From a virus, in IMG/VR virus record IMGVR_UViG_3300042889_001061, positions 1-64,000 of that record: a stretch of 64,000 nt of DNA, one strand, 5' to 3'. The translations under genes were made by a program, and so were the position numbers. The notes under the pieces were generated by a model that made no database searches, was not told the DNA's origin, and was given only the letters and a program-made list of their open reading frames with translations. Of the stretch, positions 41,070-49,889 are shown piece after piece (the first letter of the stretch is position 1; each line of letters begins with the position of its first letter).

Positions 41070-41516
41070 ATGAGAAACACAACAGGACGTACAGGTGAAG
41101 TAATAGGTGGCAACATTGAATATTTTACTTGTTACACATTAGTAGATATTACAGATTCTGGCGTATATGATCCAACGGCAGGCAATAGTTATGAACAAGC
41201 ACAGAACTTAAATGTATTATTACAAGCAATTAGTTTAGGTAGTCAACCAATTCTATCAAGCGTAGAAAAGATTGTAGCTGCCGATCTAGCTGACTATGAT
41301 TTTGGCAGTGATTTTACTGGAAACCAAAATGTATGGATTTTACGTTTTGCCAGCGAAAGAGTTGGTAGTATTACCACTATATCATTGGTTAGAGATATAG
41401 ACGGTTTGCCTATCTATGATGATTTGGAAGAAACTGCGGTTTTTGATACAAATGTATTTGAAACCAATGCCGCAGATCAAAAGAACATATACTTTTATCG
41501 CAACGATAATCTATAA
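41070..41516 (+). CDS. Late virion-like protein
   Basis: 148 residues, beta-rich and acidic (GGNIEYFTCYTLVDITDSGV; WILRFASERVGSITTISLVR). Not recognised. It is a single gene with its own late box before and another after it, which fits a virion component. The regular pattern of one late promoter per small gene in this area suggests individually tuned expression. Confidence 0.55.
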   Translation: MRNTTGRTGEVIGGNIEYFTCYTLVDITDSGVYDPTAGNSYEQAQNLNVLLQAISLGSQPILSSVEKIVAADLADYDFGSDFTGNQNVWILRFASERVGSITTISLVRDIDGLPIYDDLEETAVFDTNVFETNAADQKNIYFYRNDNL

Positions 41517-41520
41517 TTAA

Positions 41521-41528
41521 GATAAATA
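41521..41528 (+). promoter_or_regulatory. Late promoter box GATAAATA
   Basis: Located 81 nt before the GTG start at 41610, giving a long leader for the membrane-protein operon. Confidence 0.6.
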
Positions 41529-41609
41529 CAGTACATAATTAGGCACCAGTCCATTGGCACAAACTTAGGCATTTGAGATAAGAATAAAAACACATTTTTA
41601 AGGAGTATT

Positions 41610-41921
41610 GTGTCAATGGCAACATCAGTAGAACGGCTAGGAATAGTCGAAACTAAGGTCGAGAATCTTAATGAGAAACTCGACGACTTAAAAGTAGACG
41701 TAAAAGACCTACACGATTGTCTAGATAAAACTAGAGACACTATCGAAGAAAAATTAGAACAGATGTATCAAGCCAGCTGTACTCAACATGCTGAAATGGC
41801 TAAAAAGATATCGGCTATGGAACGTTTTAAAGACAAATGGATTTATACATTTGCAGGCGGGATGGTAGTAGTAAGTTGGGCAAGCGCAAATACGGAAAGT
41901 ATTTTAGCAATATTAAAATGA
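41610..41921 (+). CDS. Coiled-coil membrane protein, holin-like or XhlA-like
   Basis: 103 residues. Residues 5-60 are a heptad coiled coil (VERLGIVETKVENLNEKLDD). They are followed by one membrane span near the C-terminus (WIYTFAGGMVVVSWASANTE). This layout (N-terminal coiled coil, C-terminal anchor) occurs in XhlA-type lysis proteins and some holin partners. No endolysin is seen nearby. The start may be GTG at 41610 (GGAG 4 nt before) or ATG at 41616. Confidence 0.6.
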   Translation: MSMATSVERLGIVETKVENLNEKLDDLKVDVKDLHDCLDKTRDTIEEKLEQMYQASCTQHAEMAKKISAMERFKDKWIYTFAGGMVVVSWASANTESILAILK

Positions 41922-42223
41922 ATGAATTTGAAGTTATAGTTGAAGACACAGAAGAACCTTTAACTGAGGCTAAAAGAGTTTGGGCTAAACGCGGTAAAAA
42001 GCTAAAGCGCATGATTCGTTGTACTAGCGGTAAGAAAAAAGGTCGTACAGTTGCTAATGTTAGTGCCTGTAGTAAAGCGATAAATATGAAAAAGAGATTT
42101 ATGATGAGGCGAATTAGAAAACGCTTTAATGCTAAAATCGTTAGAAAATCAAAGAGAACAAAAGCATTTAATCCTTTGAGTAAACGATTGAAGACAATGA
42201 ATAAATCAACAAACGCAAGGTAA
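41918..42223 (+). CDS. Small very basic protein with RCTSGxKKGR motif
   Basis: 101 residues. An acidic N-terminus (MNEFEVIVEDTEEPLTEAKR) is followed by RCTSGKKKGRTVANVSACSK and a long stretch dominated by Lys and Arg (KKRFMMRRIRKRFNAKIVRK). Proteins with this Cys-containing motif occur in T4-type aquatic phages beside prohead genes. The charge suggests binding to DNA inside the head or core. It overlaps the membrane-protein gene by 4 nt (ATGA). Confidence 0.6.
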   Translation: MNEFEVIVEDTEEPLTEAKRVWAKRGKKLKRMIRCTSGKKKGRTVANVSACSKAINMKKRFMMRRIRKRFNAKIVRKSKRTKAFNPLSKRLKTMNKSTNAR

Positions 42224-42230
42224 CAAATAT

Positions 42231-42656
42231 ATGGCAGATGATCGTAGTTTAACAGATATAATAAGATTCGCAGATCCCAGCGGAGAAATCAGTGATGCTG
42301 AAATTGCCAGTATTTCCAATTCACTGAAATTTTCAGAAGTATTAGATTTAATATCGTCTGTGAGTAAAGATAACATGGACTCTGCTAGAAACATTTTAAG
42401 TAAGCACGATCCTCGATTCAGTGTTGCCACAGAATATGCCGGTGCATCAGGCGCCCAAACCAGCGGATTTAAACCAATCAAACCCCAAGGCACAGTCGGT
42501 GCATTGCCTACTACTGCTAACAAGCCAACTAATCCAAATGGCCCTCAAGACTCAGAACAAGGTGATTTAGAAGCTATGGTCGCAGATCCGATGAACAAGA
42601 ATAAACCAGAAGTTAAGCAGATACAAAGTTTGCTACAAAGGTTACAGAATAGATGA
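42231..42656 (+). CDS. Small acidic structural-cluster protein
   Basis: 141 residues. A helical N-terminus (EIASISNSLKFSEVLDLISS) leads to a flexible Pro/Thr/Asn-rich middle and a final helix (KPEVKQIQSLLQRLQNR). No family recognised; overlaps the next gene by 4 nt. The acidic, disordered style resembles scaffold or core proteins. Confidence 0.5.
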   Translation: MADDRSLTDIIRFADPSGEISDAEIASISNSLKFSEVLDLISSVSKDNMDSARNILSKHDPRFSVATEYAGASGAQTSGFKPIKPQGTVGALPTTANKPTNPNGPQDSEQGDLEAMVADPMNKNKPEVKQIQSLLQRLQNR

Positions 42657-43048
42657 AAATCAATGACATTATTGCTGAATCATATACGGGTTTTACTGGA
42701 CGCATGAAGGACTTTGGCACTGTTAAACGCGGTGAAATTGATCAAAGTTTACCTAACGTTATGATTGAACCGCAATTAAGAAACACAGATACTTATATGC
42801 AGATGCGATACGGTATTGCATTGGCAGCGGCCGCTGCCCAGCGAGGAGAACAATTTGAACAGGAAAGTGCCTGGGCAGAAAACATCGGTATGGTAGGCTA
42901 TACTGATGCAGAAGTAGCACAGATCAAAGCTGCCGACAAGCTAATGGGTGTAAAGAGCATTAACTTGACTTCTAAAGGCAGTCAAGAACGCACCGATGTT
43001 AATTTGACAAGCCCTGTGGCTAGTGGATGGAAGAAGTTTGCAAAATGA
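42653..43048 (+). CDS. Small hypothetical protein (MKINDII start)
   Basis: 131 residues; N-terminal MKINDIIAESY, an Ala-rich helix (YGIALAAAAAQRGEQFEQES) and a C-terminal region TDVNLTSPVASGWKKFAK. The same 'MKIN-E/D' opening appears in the protein at 50998, suggesting a shared N-terminal tag of phage virion proteins that may be removed by the prohead protease. Linked by 4-nt overlaps on both sides. Confidence 0.5.
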   Translation: MKINDIIAESYTGFTGRMKDFGTVKRGEIDQSLPNVMIEPQLRNTDTYMQMRYGIALAAAAAQRGEQFEQESAWAENIGMVGYTDAEVAQIKAADKLMGVKSINLTSKGSQERTDVNLTSPVASGWKKFAK

Positions 43049-43260
43049 AAATAGTTGAACTAGCATCCGGCATTAAAACAATGATAACCAATGAGCAACA
43101 AGAACTCGTTAAGTTAGTCAAAGAACAAACACGAATCTCTAGAACAGACCTAGACGAACGTAAACAAAAAATAGCCGAACAAATGACAGGGCTAGGATTA
43201 TTAGATAGAATATATGATGAAGAAAACCAAGCAATTATCTACAAATTATTCAGTAGATAA
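43045..43260 (+). CDS. Small helical protein
   Basis: 71 residues from the ATG that overlaps the previous stop (ATGA). Helical and charged (NEQQELVKLVKEQTRISRTD; ERKQKIAEQMTGLGLLDRIY). Likely co-translated with its neighbours. Function unknown. Confidence 0.5.
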   Translation: MKIVELASGIKTMITNEQQELVKLVKEQTRISRTDLDERKQKIAEQMTGLGLLDRIYDEENQAIIYKLFSR

Positions 43261-43708
43261 AAAAGGCGCAGATAGGCTATCGTCAAAAGTGGCAGCAATG
43301 CTAGATGACGCTATACCTACTAACATATTAGGTATGTTAGTCACCATGAAAGAACAAGAACGCTGTCTGATATTTTATGATAGATATAGTTTAACTGTGC
43401 GTAGCAAAAACGATTACTCTATTCTAGATTTATATACTAAAGATATAATCTATGATAAAATAGCTTTATTTTCCAGTGCATTGCACATAATATTTGCTTT
43501 GCACAAAGGCATAACTAGGCAATCACCTACAGAAAATATAATATACGAACTAGATCAAGAATACTTTCGATGTTTAGAAAACATCAAATTTTATAGACAA
43601 AAGATGAATTCGGGTAATACTGAACTAATTCCGCTATTTGCAGACAGATTGACTGATGCTAAAGCAAGACTAGAAGAAACAAAAACCAAATTATCTAAAT
43701 CATATTGA
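43214..43708 (+). CDS. Hypothetical late-cluster protein
   Basis: 164 residues from ATG at 43214, which would overlap the upstream gene by 47 nt. An ATG at 43298 (MLDDAIPTNIL) avoids the overlap and gives 136 residues; neither has a clear ribosome site. The sequence is mixed alpha/beta (MLVTMKEQERCLIFYDRYSL), with a C-terminal helical pair (LADRLTDAKARLEETKTKL-type). Family not recognised. Confidence 0.5.
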   Translation: MMKKTKQLSTNYSVDKKGADRLSSKVAAMLDDAIPTNILGMLVTMKEQERCLIFYDRYSLTVRSKNDYSILDLYTKDIIYDKIALFSSALHIIFALHKGITRQSPTENIIYELDQEYFRCLENIKFYRQKMNSGNTELIPLFADRLTDAKARLEETKTKLSKSY

Positions 43709-43713
43709 TAAAT
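43706..43713 (+). promoter_or_regulatory. Late promoter box GATAAATA
   Basis: Overlaps the stop codon upstream and lies 19 nt before the ATG at 43733. Confidence 0.65.
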
Positions 43714-43732
43714 AATCTAAAGGATACCTATT

Positions 43733-44413
43733 ATGAATACCTCTGAAATTTTTAACCCTACACAACGTAAACAACGTGTAGTAGAAAACTTTTTAAATAG
43801 CCACTATGGCTTGAAATTAGCCGCACACGGTGATTCCGTTAAAGTACAATCATTAATTAGCAAACTAGTTATGGAAAACCATCAGATGGCAAGTACACGA
43901 GTTGGCTTTCAAAACGATGCTACTTATGTAAAGAATACGATGATTATCGAAGCACTTCGTCATATTCTTAAAGAGATTGGACCAATGCGCTCTACTCGTA
44001 GAATGAATGAACAAAGTGGTGAAGATTTGGCTCAAGCTGAACTTATCCTTGTTGCTCAAAACATGGTAGATGATCTACAAAAGATGGCAGAAGATGTTGC
44101 TCAAATGCAAACAGACGAACTAATGCCATTAGAAGAAAAAATGAAAACGACATTTGGTCAAGAACAAGGTACTGCGTTTGGCCAGTCTGCTGATCAATCA
44201 TTCGGTACATTGTTGGATGCAGTCAAGGCTGCTAAAGACGCTTTGAGTAATGCAGTTGCAGTTCTTAAAGGTGAAAGCCCGATGGGCGGCATGGGTGACG
44301 ATCTAAGCGGTGGCATGCCGGCTCCTGCAATGGAACCAACAGGCGACGAGTTTGGCATGGCTGATGCGGCAAGTGGTGAAGAAGAATTGCCAACTGGTCG
44401 CGAGTTGAAGTAA
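43733..44413 (+). CDS. Scaffold-like late protein
   Basis: 226 residues. Long acidic amphipathic helices (DLAQAELILVAQNMVDDLQK; MAEDVAQMQTDELMPLEEKM; LLDAVKAAKDALSNAVAVLK) are followed by a Gly/Met/Pro-rich tail (GDDLSGGMPAPAMEPTGDEF). This composition is that of prohead scaffolding or core proteins, but there is no sequence proof. Own late promoter; its stop abuts the next start. Confidence 0.55.
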   Translation: MNTSEIFNPTQRKQRVVENFLNSHYGLKLAAHGDSVKVQSLISKLVMENHQMASTRVGFQNDATYVKNTMIIEALRHILKEIGPMRSTRRMNEQSGEDLAQAELILVAQNMVDDLQKMAEDVAQMQTDELMPLEEKMKTTFGQEQGTAFGQSADQSFGTLLDAVKAAKDALSNAVAVLKGESPMGGMGDDLSGGMPAPAMEPTGDEFGMADAASGEEELPTGRELK

Positions 44414-44739
44414 TGCGTTTATACGAATTTGTCGACAGCGACGAACAAGTTTTGGGAATTATCAAGCCTTTGCTTTTACGAGCAAAGGCCGAAGGTGCTG
44501 TCTCTATTCCTACTAATCAATTAATTAATGATTTAAATGATTCTAGTATAACACCTGAACTATTAGTTCACATTCTTAACAAGCATAGAAAAGATTTAAA
44601 CAATATTATTACAACAGCTACATATGATTCGATTGTATTAAACAATAATGAAATTAAATCTATGACCAGTAATTATGATAAAGATGTTAATAAAATGAAA
44701 AGCACAGCACTGAAACAAGCAATGGATAAATTAAAATGA
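44413..44739 (+). CDS. Small hypothetical protein
   Basis: 108 residues. Helical, with a winged-helix-like pattern (EGAVSIPTNQLINDLNDSSI then TPELLVHILNKHRKDLNNII). Overlaps the stop codons of its neighbours by 1 and 4 nt. Could bind DNA; unproven. Confidence 0.5.
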   Translation: MRLYEFVDSDEQVLGIIKPLLLRAKAEGAVSIPTNQLINDLNDSSITPELLVHILNKHRKDLNNIITTATYDSIVLNNNEIKSMTSNYDKDVNKMKSTALKQAMDKLK

Positions 44740-45056
44740 TAGCATCGATTATGTTAACTGCTACTCAAGCTAGAAGTAAAGCTCAAAATGACTTGGTCAT
44801 TTTCAACGAAGTTAGAGCCATTGAATTAGCCATTTTAACTGCCAGTGCCGCTGGCAGCTATGATATAACATTAGCTACTACTACTATGTCAACTAGTGTA
44901 CTATATGCCAATGTCTGGAAGGGTGTAATTTCCGACAGAGCAAAAGAAATCCAAATGTCAAGTATAATTAAGTATTTTACTGATTTGGGTTATAATGTTG
45001 AACGCAGATCCAATCCAGTTACTGGCACAACATTCGATTGGCAAGTTTACTGGTAA
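44736..45056 (+). CDS. Small virion-like protein (GYNV...W ending)
   Basis: 106 residues: AIELAILTASAAGSYDITLA, then IIKYFTDLGYNVERRSNP and TTFDWQVYW. This 'yF-x2-LGY...tf-x-W' ending recurs in small structural proteins of aquatic T4-type phages. Late cluster; function unknown. Confidence 0.5.
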   Translation: MIASIMLTATQARSKAQNDLVIFNEVRAIELAILTASAAGSYDITLATTTMSTSVLYANVWKGVISDRAKEIQMSSIIKYFTDLGYNVERRSNPVTGTTFDWQVYW

Positions 45057-45064
45057 TATATAAC

Positions 45065-45093
45065 TAGACTATACACTGATTTTAGTGTATAAT
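45065..45093 (+). promoter_or_regulatory. Sigma70-type promoter, leaderless geometry
   Basis: TAGACT (45065-45070), 17-nt spacer, TATAAT (45088-45093), then exactly 6 nt to the ATG at 45100; no Shine-Dalgarno. Confidence 0.65.
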
Positions 45094-45099
45094 GTGTAT

Positions 45100-45765
45100 A
45101 TGCTATTAAATCCAATTTACGAATACAAAAAACTCAATCGTGACGAAACTACAGGCAAGCGTCTTTATGCTTGCCCTGACGGAACAAAAGTTCCCAGCGT
45201 CACAACAGTGCTAGACTCGACCAAAGATAAAACATTCTTAATTGAATGGCGCAAACGTGTGGGTGATGCCGAAGCAACTCGTATTAGCACAGAGTCTGCG
45301 GGTCTGGGCACACTGATGCACACACATTTAGAATATCATGTACTAGGTAAAGAACGTCCACAAGGTAACAACCAAGTTCAGATACTGGCTCGTGACATGG
45401 CTGATACTATGATTAATCAAGCCTTCTGTGACATTGAAGAGGTATGGGGCATTGAAGCACCTTTATACTACCCCGGACTGTATGCAGGTACTAGTGATAT
45501 GATCGGAGTACATAAAGGAACTCCAGCAATCATTGACCATAAGACAACTAAAAAGCCTAAGAAGAGAGAATGGATCGAAGATTACTTTCTACAATGTTGC
45601 GCCTATGCATTGGCACATAATGAAGTACATGGTACTAATATTAAAAAATGTGTAATTAACATTATTGACCGAGATGCTAAACTACAACCATTTATCATAG
45701 AAGGCAACGAGTTTGATCACTACAGTGATCTCTGGGCTCAGCGTCTTGATCAGTATTATAAATAA
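45100..45765 (+). CDS. PD-(D/E)XK exonuclease
   Basis: 221 residues. The nuclease core is visible: LGTLMHTHLEYH (helix with Glu), YAGTSDMIGVHKG (catalytic Asp), AIIDHKTTKKPKK (D-x-K) and YFLQCCAYALAHNEVHG (final helix with Gln-x3-Y). This layout matches the RecB/MGME1-like phage exonucleases that degrade or process DNA ends. The start at 45100 fits the promoter; an in-frame GTG at 45085 lies before the -10 box. Confidence 0.82.
   Translation: MLLNPIYEYKKLNRDETTGKRLYACPDGTKVPSVTTVLDSTKDKTFLIEWRKRVGDAEATRISTESAGLGTLMHTHLEYHVLGKERPQGNNQVQILARDMADTMINQAFCDIEEVWGIEAPLYYPGLYAGTSDMIGVHKGTPAIIDHKTTKKPKKREWIEDYFLQCCAYALAHNEVHGTNIKKCVINIIDRDAKLQPFIIEGNEFDHYSDLWAQRLDQYYK
45757..45764 (+). promoter_or_regulatory. 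Late promoter box TATAAATA
   Basis: A perfect late box spanning the end of the exonuclease gene; it ends 8 nt before the GTG at 45773. Confidence 0.65.
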
Positions 45766-45772
45766 GCATCTA

Positions 45773-46225
45773 GTGGAAAACAATTTAAGCATCTGGTACA
45801 AGACTACTACAGAAAAAATCCTAGCTTGGAGAGAGCTAAGACAAAATGCTGTAGATATGTCAGTGGACGGTTTAATTGAAGCAGTCAATACATGGTGGAC
45901 ATTTTCACCGTGGGTACGTAAAACAATAGATCCTTACAAGCCAGAAACATGGCCCAGTCCTTGGGATATGATCAATCGTGGTGAATTTTGTCGCAGTGCT
46001 ATTGCATTGGGACAAGCATATACACTTTGGATAACTGCACCCAATAGCAATGTAGAGCTATGGTTGGTAAATAATTTCAGCGAAAAAGATGTACATCTAG
46101 TAGTAGTTATTGATGAGAAGACAGTGCTAAATTATACTCTAGGTCATGTATTGGGTATTGAAGAATGCGACTTTGAGACTTTAAACAAGATCGTCAAAAG
46201 CGATTTAGCCCACATTAAAATATAA
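45773..46225 (+). CDS. Trp-rich hypothetical protein
   Basis: 150 residues from GTG at 45773. Many Trp residues (AVNTWWTFSPWVRKTIDPYK; PETWPSPWDMINRGEFCRSA) precede a C-terminal mixed region (VVVIDEKTVLNYTLGHVLGI). Family not recognised; the pattern is that of a conserved aquatic-phage protein. No Shine-Dalgarno, so it is probably translated from a very short leader. Confidence 0.55.
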   Translation: MENNLSIWYKTTTEKILAWRELRQNAVDMSVDGLIEAVNTWWTFSPWVRKTIDPYKPETWPSPWDMINRGEFCRSAIALGQAYTLWITAPNSNVELWLVNNFSEKDVHLVVVIDEKTVLNYTLGHVLGIEECDFETLNKIVKSDLAHIKI

Positions 46226-46293
46226 CAGAATTATTACAGTGCAGAGTTAAATAGAATACTAAAATTAAAATAGCAGATAAGGAAAAGAATAGA

Positions 46294-48627
46294 ATGACAA
46301 CATCGGCCCGAGCCATCACTGTTATCAAGCGCAGTGGAGAAAAAGAAGAATTGATGATTGAAAAATGGCAGGCACAGATTACTAAAATATGTTCTGGAAT
46401 TGCTGATGTCAGTCAAAGTATGGTTGAAATCAAAGCACAGCCACAATTCTATGATGGTATTACCACACAAGAAATTGATGAGATTACACTACGAGCCATT
46501 GTTAACCTCATTGATGTAGAAGCCAATCCGGATATCGGACACACAAATTATCAATACGTAGCAGGCAAGCAACGTCTAAGTATGCTACGGAAAGATGTCT
46601 ATGGTAGTTATGAAGTACCACGCCTTTATGACATCGTTAAAAAGAATGTAGCAACAGGCCTTTATACTAGTGAACTTCTTGATTGGTACACAGAAGAAGA
46701 TTGGAACAAGATGAATGACATGCTTGACCACGAAAAGGACGAACAATATAGCTATGCGGCTATTGAACAACTTATTGAAAAATACTTAGTAAAGAATCGT
46801 AGTACGAAAGAAACATATGAAACTCCTCAAATTAGATACATGGTCGCCGCCGCTACTGTCTTTCATAAAGAAGAACCTAATGCGGCCCGTATGCGTTATA
46901 TCAAAGAATACTACAACGCTGCCAGTGATGGGCTATTTACTCTTGCTACTCCTGTTCTTGCTGGGCTTGGTACTCCTACGAAACAATTTTCATCTTGCGT
47001 TCTTATTAGATCAGATGATGATTTGGATAGTATTTTCGCGTCTGGTGAAATGATGGCCAAGTATGCCAGCAAACGTGCTGGCATTGGTTTAGAGATTGGA
47101 CGATTACGTCCTTTAGGAAGCCCTATTAGGGGCGGCGAAATCATGCACACAGGTATGATTCCATTTTTAAAGAAATGGTTTGGAGATTTACGTTCATGTT
47201 CACAGGGAGGAATTCGCAATGCAAGTGCTACTATCTTTTATCCAATCTGGCATCACCAGTTTGACGACCTTATTGTACTCAAGAACAACCAAGGAACAGA
47301 AGAAACCCGAGTCCGTCATATGGATTATGGGGTTGTGCTTAGTGCTCTATTCTGGAGACGATTCAAAAACAAAGAACAAATAACATTCTTTGATCCTAAT
47401 GAAGTGCCTGATTTATACCAAGCATTTTATTCTAACACAAAACTATTTGAAGAGCTTTATGTTAAGTATGAAAATACTCCGGGCCTTCGTACAAAAACAA
47501 TGTCAGCCGAAGAAGTATTCAAGTCTGGCATCTTAAAAGAACGCACAGATACAGGACGTATCTACTTAGTGTTCATCGACAACGTGATGAATCAAGGACC
47601 ATTTGATCCTGAGTATCACACCATTTACCAGAGTAATCTTTGCTGTGAAATACTTTTACCTACTAAGTCCTTTAAACGTCTGGATGACGATAGCGGTCGT
47701 ATCGCACTTTGCACCTTGGGCTCAATCAATTGGGGTGCGTTCCGTAACCCAGAAGACATGCGCCGTGCTTGCCGTATACTGCATCGTAGCCTCAACAATA
47801 TTCTTGACTATCAAGACTTTCTTTCCATCCAGTCTAAACTATCCAACGACGAAATCAGACCACTGGGAATCGGTATCACCAATCTCGCCTACTGGCACGC
47901 CAAGCGAAGCCTCAAGTACGGAGAACGAGACTCCTTGGCTGAAGTCAAGACGTGGATGGAACATCAAGCCTACTACCTAACTGAAGCCAGTGTAGAACTT
48001 GCCAAAGAACGTGGCAAGTGCTTAGGCAGTGATCATACTCGTTATGGACAAGGTACATTCCCGTGGGAACTACGTGCCAAAGGAGTGAACGAATTAACTG
48101 ACTTTGCTCCGGAACTTGATTGGGAGACATTACGCAGTCAAATGAAGGAACACGGTGTTCGCAATGCTACACAAATGGCTGTAGCACCAGTTGAATCTAG
48201 TTCAGTTGTTATTAATAGTACAAATGGTATTGAAATGCCCATGTCGTTAATTAGTACTAAAGAAAGTAAAGCAGGATCATTTACACAGGTTGTTCCTGAG
48301 TATCATAAACTAAAGAACAAGTATCAGTTAATGTGGGAACAAAAAGACTGTGACGGTTATTTAAAAACTGCCGCAGTTATTGCTGCCTACGTTGATCAAA
48401 GTATCAGTACCAACACATTCTACAATCCTGCTCACTTTGCAGATAGAAAAGTTCCTACAACGTTGATTGCCAAGAACCTGATGCAGAGTCATTACTGGGG
48501 ATTAAAGACATTTTACTATAGTTTGATTAACAAAGCAGGCAGTAAAGCAGTTGCAGAAGATGCACCCGCTATGTTAGAACCTATAAACTTTGATGACGAA
48601 GAAGACTGTGAAAGTTGTAAACTATAA
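46294..48627 (+). CDS. nrdA: Ribonucleotide reductase, class Ia large subunit
   Basis: 777 residues, full length. An N-terminal ATP-cone (ITVIKRSGEKEELMIEKWQA) is present for allosteric control. Active-site Cys residues are in FSSCVLI, SNLCCEILLP (with catalytic Glu) and ALCTLGSINW. The C-terminal redox pair is CESC (EEDCESCKL). It reduces NDPs to dNDPs with NrdB, re-reduced by the glutaredoxin encoded downstream. First gene of the nrd operon, with AAGGAAA before the start; the next gene overlaps its stop by 1 nt. Confidence 0.95.
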   Translation: MTTSARAITVIKRSGEKEELMIEKWQAQITKICSGIADVSQSMVEIKAQPQFYDGITTQEIDEITLRAIVNLIDVEANPDIGHTNYQYVAGKQRLSMLRKDVYGSYEVPRLYDIVKKNVATGLYTSELLDWYTEEDWNKMNDMLDHEKDEQYSYAAIEQLIEKYLVKNRSTKETYETPQIRYMVAAATVFHKEEPNAARMRYIKEYYNAASDGLFTLATPVLAGLGTPTKQFSSCVLIRSDDDLDSIFASGEMMAKYASKRAGIGLEIGRLRPLGSPIRGGEIMHTGMIPFLKKWFGDLRSCSQGGIRNASATIFYPIWHHQFDDLIVLKNNQGTEETRVRHMDYGVVLSALFWRRFKNKEQITFFDPNEVPDLYQAFYSNTKLFEELYVKYENTPGLRTKTMSAEEVFKSGILKERTDTGRIYLVFIDNVMNQGPFDPEYHTIYQSNLCCEILLPTKSFKRLDDDSGRIALCTLGSINWGAFRNPEDMRRACRILHRSLNNILDYQDFLSIQSKLSNDEIRPLGIGITNLAYWHAKRSLKYGERDSLAEVKTWMEHQAYYLTEASVELAKERGKCLGSDHTRYGQGTFPWELRAKGVNELTDFAPELDWETLRSQMKEHGVRNATQMAVAPVESSSVVINSTNGIEMPMSLISTKESKAGSFTQVVPEYHKLKNKYQLMWEQKDCDGYLKTAAVIAAYVDQSISTNTFYNPAHFADRKVPTTLIAKNLMQSHYWGLKTFYYSLINKAGSKAVAEDAPAMLEPINFDDEEDCESCKL

Positions 48628-49277
48628 TGTTAGAAACAATTTGTGAAGTTTTAGAAGACGCTTATAAGCGTAACTGGATTACCAGCCGTGATGGTAACGT
48701 CAGCATCCGTCACCATGATCGTGATCACTTTTACATCACACCTTCGGGTGTGCGTAAGCAGACTCTGCAACCAGATCAGTTTAAAAAGATGGGTATCGAG
48801 AAAGGTTACTGGAACCAACCTCCTCAAATTTACTATGCAAGCAAGGAATTAGAGTACACTGATATTAGTGAAAAGTTAAAACCCAGCGGAGAACTTCCCT
48901 TGCACTTCGGCCTACAAAAAGAAATGGGTCAACACAGCAACGATGTGCGAGTAGTTGTACATGTTCATCCCACTTACTGTATTGCAGCCATGCACGCCGG
49001 CATAGATCTTAGTACTATCAGCGATGCATTTCCAGAACTCAATCGTTACACACGAGTAGCACCCAATGTAGGCGATGTGCCTCCTATCAGTCAAGAGCTT
49101 GCCGATCAGTGTCATAAGAATCTACAGTTAGATGATCTTGGTAATATTGCCTATGATATTGTAGGTATCAAAGGTCATGGTGTTGTGGCCATTGATACAA
49201 GCCCGTGGCGGGCATACGAGCATATCGAACGATTAGAACATATTTGCCGGATAGTACTGGCCAGCGGAAAATATTAA
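48627..49277 (+). CDS. Class II aldolase/adducin-family protein
   Basis: 216 residues. Zinc-ligand motifs of L-fuculose-phosphate aldolase-type enzymes are all present: GELPLHF with E89, VVVHVHPTY with H112 and H114, and KGHGVVA with H184. The N-terminal WITSRDGNVSIRHHD and ITPSGVRKQ match the phosphate-binding loops. Such enzymes cleave or epimerise sugar phosphates. It lies inside the nrd operon between nrdA and nrdB, an odd place for sugar metabolism; it may supply or divert pentose phosphates. Confidence 0.82.
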   Translation: MLETICEVLEDAYKRNWITSRDGNVSIRHHDRDHFYITPSGVRKQTLQPDQFKKMGIEKGYWNQPPQIYYASKELEYTDISEKLKPSGELPLHFGLQKEMGQHSNDVRVVVHVHPTYCIAAMHAGIDLSTISDAFPELNRYTRVAPNVGDVPPISQELADQCHKNLQLDDLGNIAYDIVGIKGHGVVAIDTSPWRAYEHIERLEHICRIVLASGKY

Positions 49278-49889
49278 ATGACAGTGTTGCCCCAGCTGGG
49301 TGATGTAGATGTATTTGACAGCATAGCCATCGATGATCTTTGGTGTGTGGATAAACTAATCTTATCAAAAAAATTAGGTTATACATGTGGGCCTGCAGGT
49401 ATATCGCCCCCAGCGCCTAGACAATATGTAGTGCGTCCTATTGTAAATCTAAAATCAATGAGTGTTGGTGCCACAATACAATATCTAGATTCAGATTCGA
49501 TTCCAGATGGTTATTTCTGGTGCGAGCTGTTTGCTGGCCGTCATATGAGTTTTGATTACCACTGGGGCAAACAAACACTGGCAGTGGAAGGATTTAGAAC
49601 AGATCCACTACGCTTGGACAGATTTAGTCAATGGACAAAAATCAACGAAGTATTTGCATTGCCAGATGTACTGCAAACAGTTGCAGACCGCAATGAGTGG
49701 TTGAATGTGGAAGTGATAGGTGATAGGGTAATTGAAGTACATTTTAGATACAATGATGACTTTGCCAATCATGATGCCGCTACTATCGTACCAGTCTGGC
49801 GCGACGAGTTTTACCCCAGTCCCGCAGGTGATAGACTGGGATTTATATTAAAAGATAATATCGAATTAACAAAACAGGATAACAAATGA
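49278..49889 (+). CDS. Hypothetical nrd-operon protein
   Basis: 203 residues. It starts right after the aldolase stop and overlaps nrdB by 4 nt. Notable segments: LGYTCGPAGISPPAPRQYVV, VRPIVNLKSMSVGATIQYL and GYFWCELFAGRHMSFDYHWG. This resembles the substrate-binding half of ATP-grasp-like phage proteins but lacks a convincing ATP site. Conserved in style with aquatic-phage hypotheticals. Function unknown. Confidence 0.55.
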   Translation: MTVLPQLGDVDVFDSIAIDDLWCVDKLILSKKLGYTCGPAGISPPAPRQYVVRPIVNLKSMSVGATIQYLDSDSIPDGYFWCELFAGRHMSFDYHWGKQTLAVEGFRTDPLRLDRFSQWTKINEVFALPDVLQTVADRNEWLNVEVIGDRVIEVHFRYNDDFANHDAATIVPVWRDEFYPSPAGDRLGFILKDNIELTKQDNK

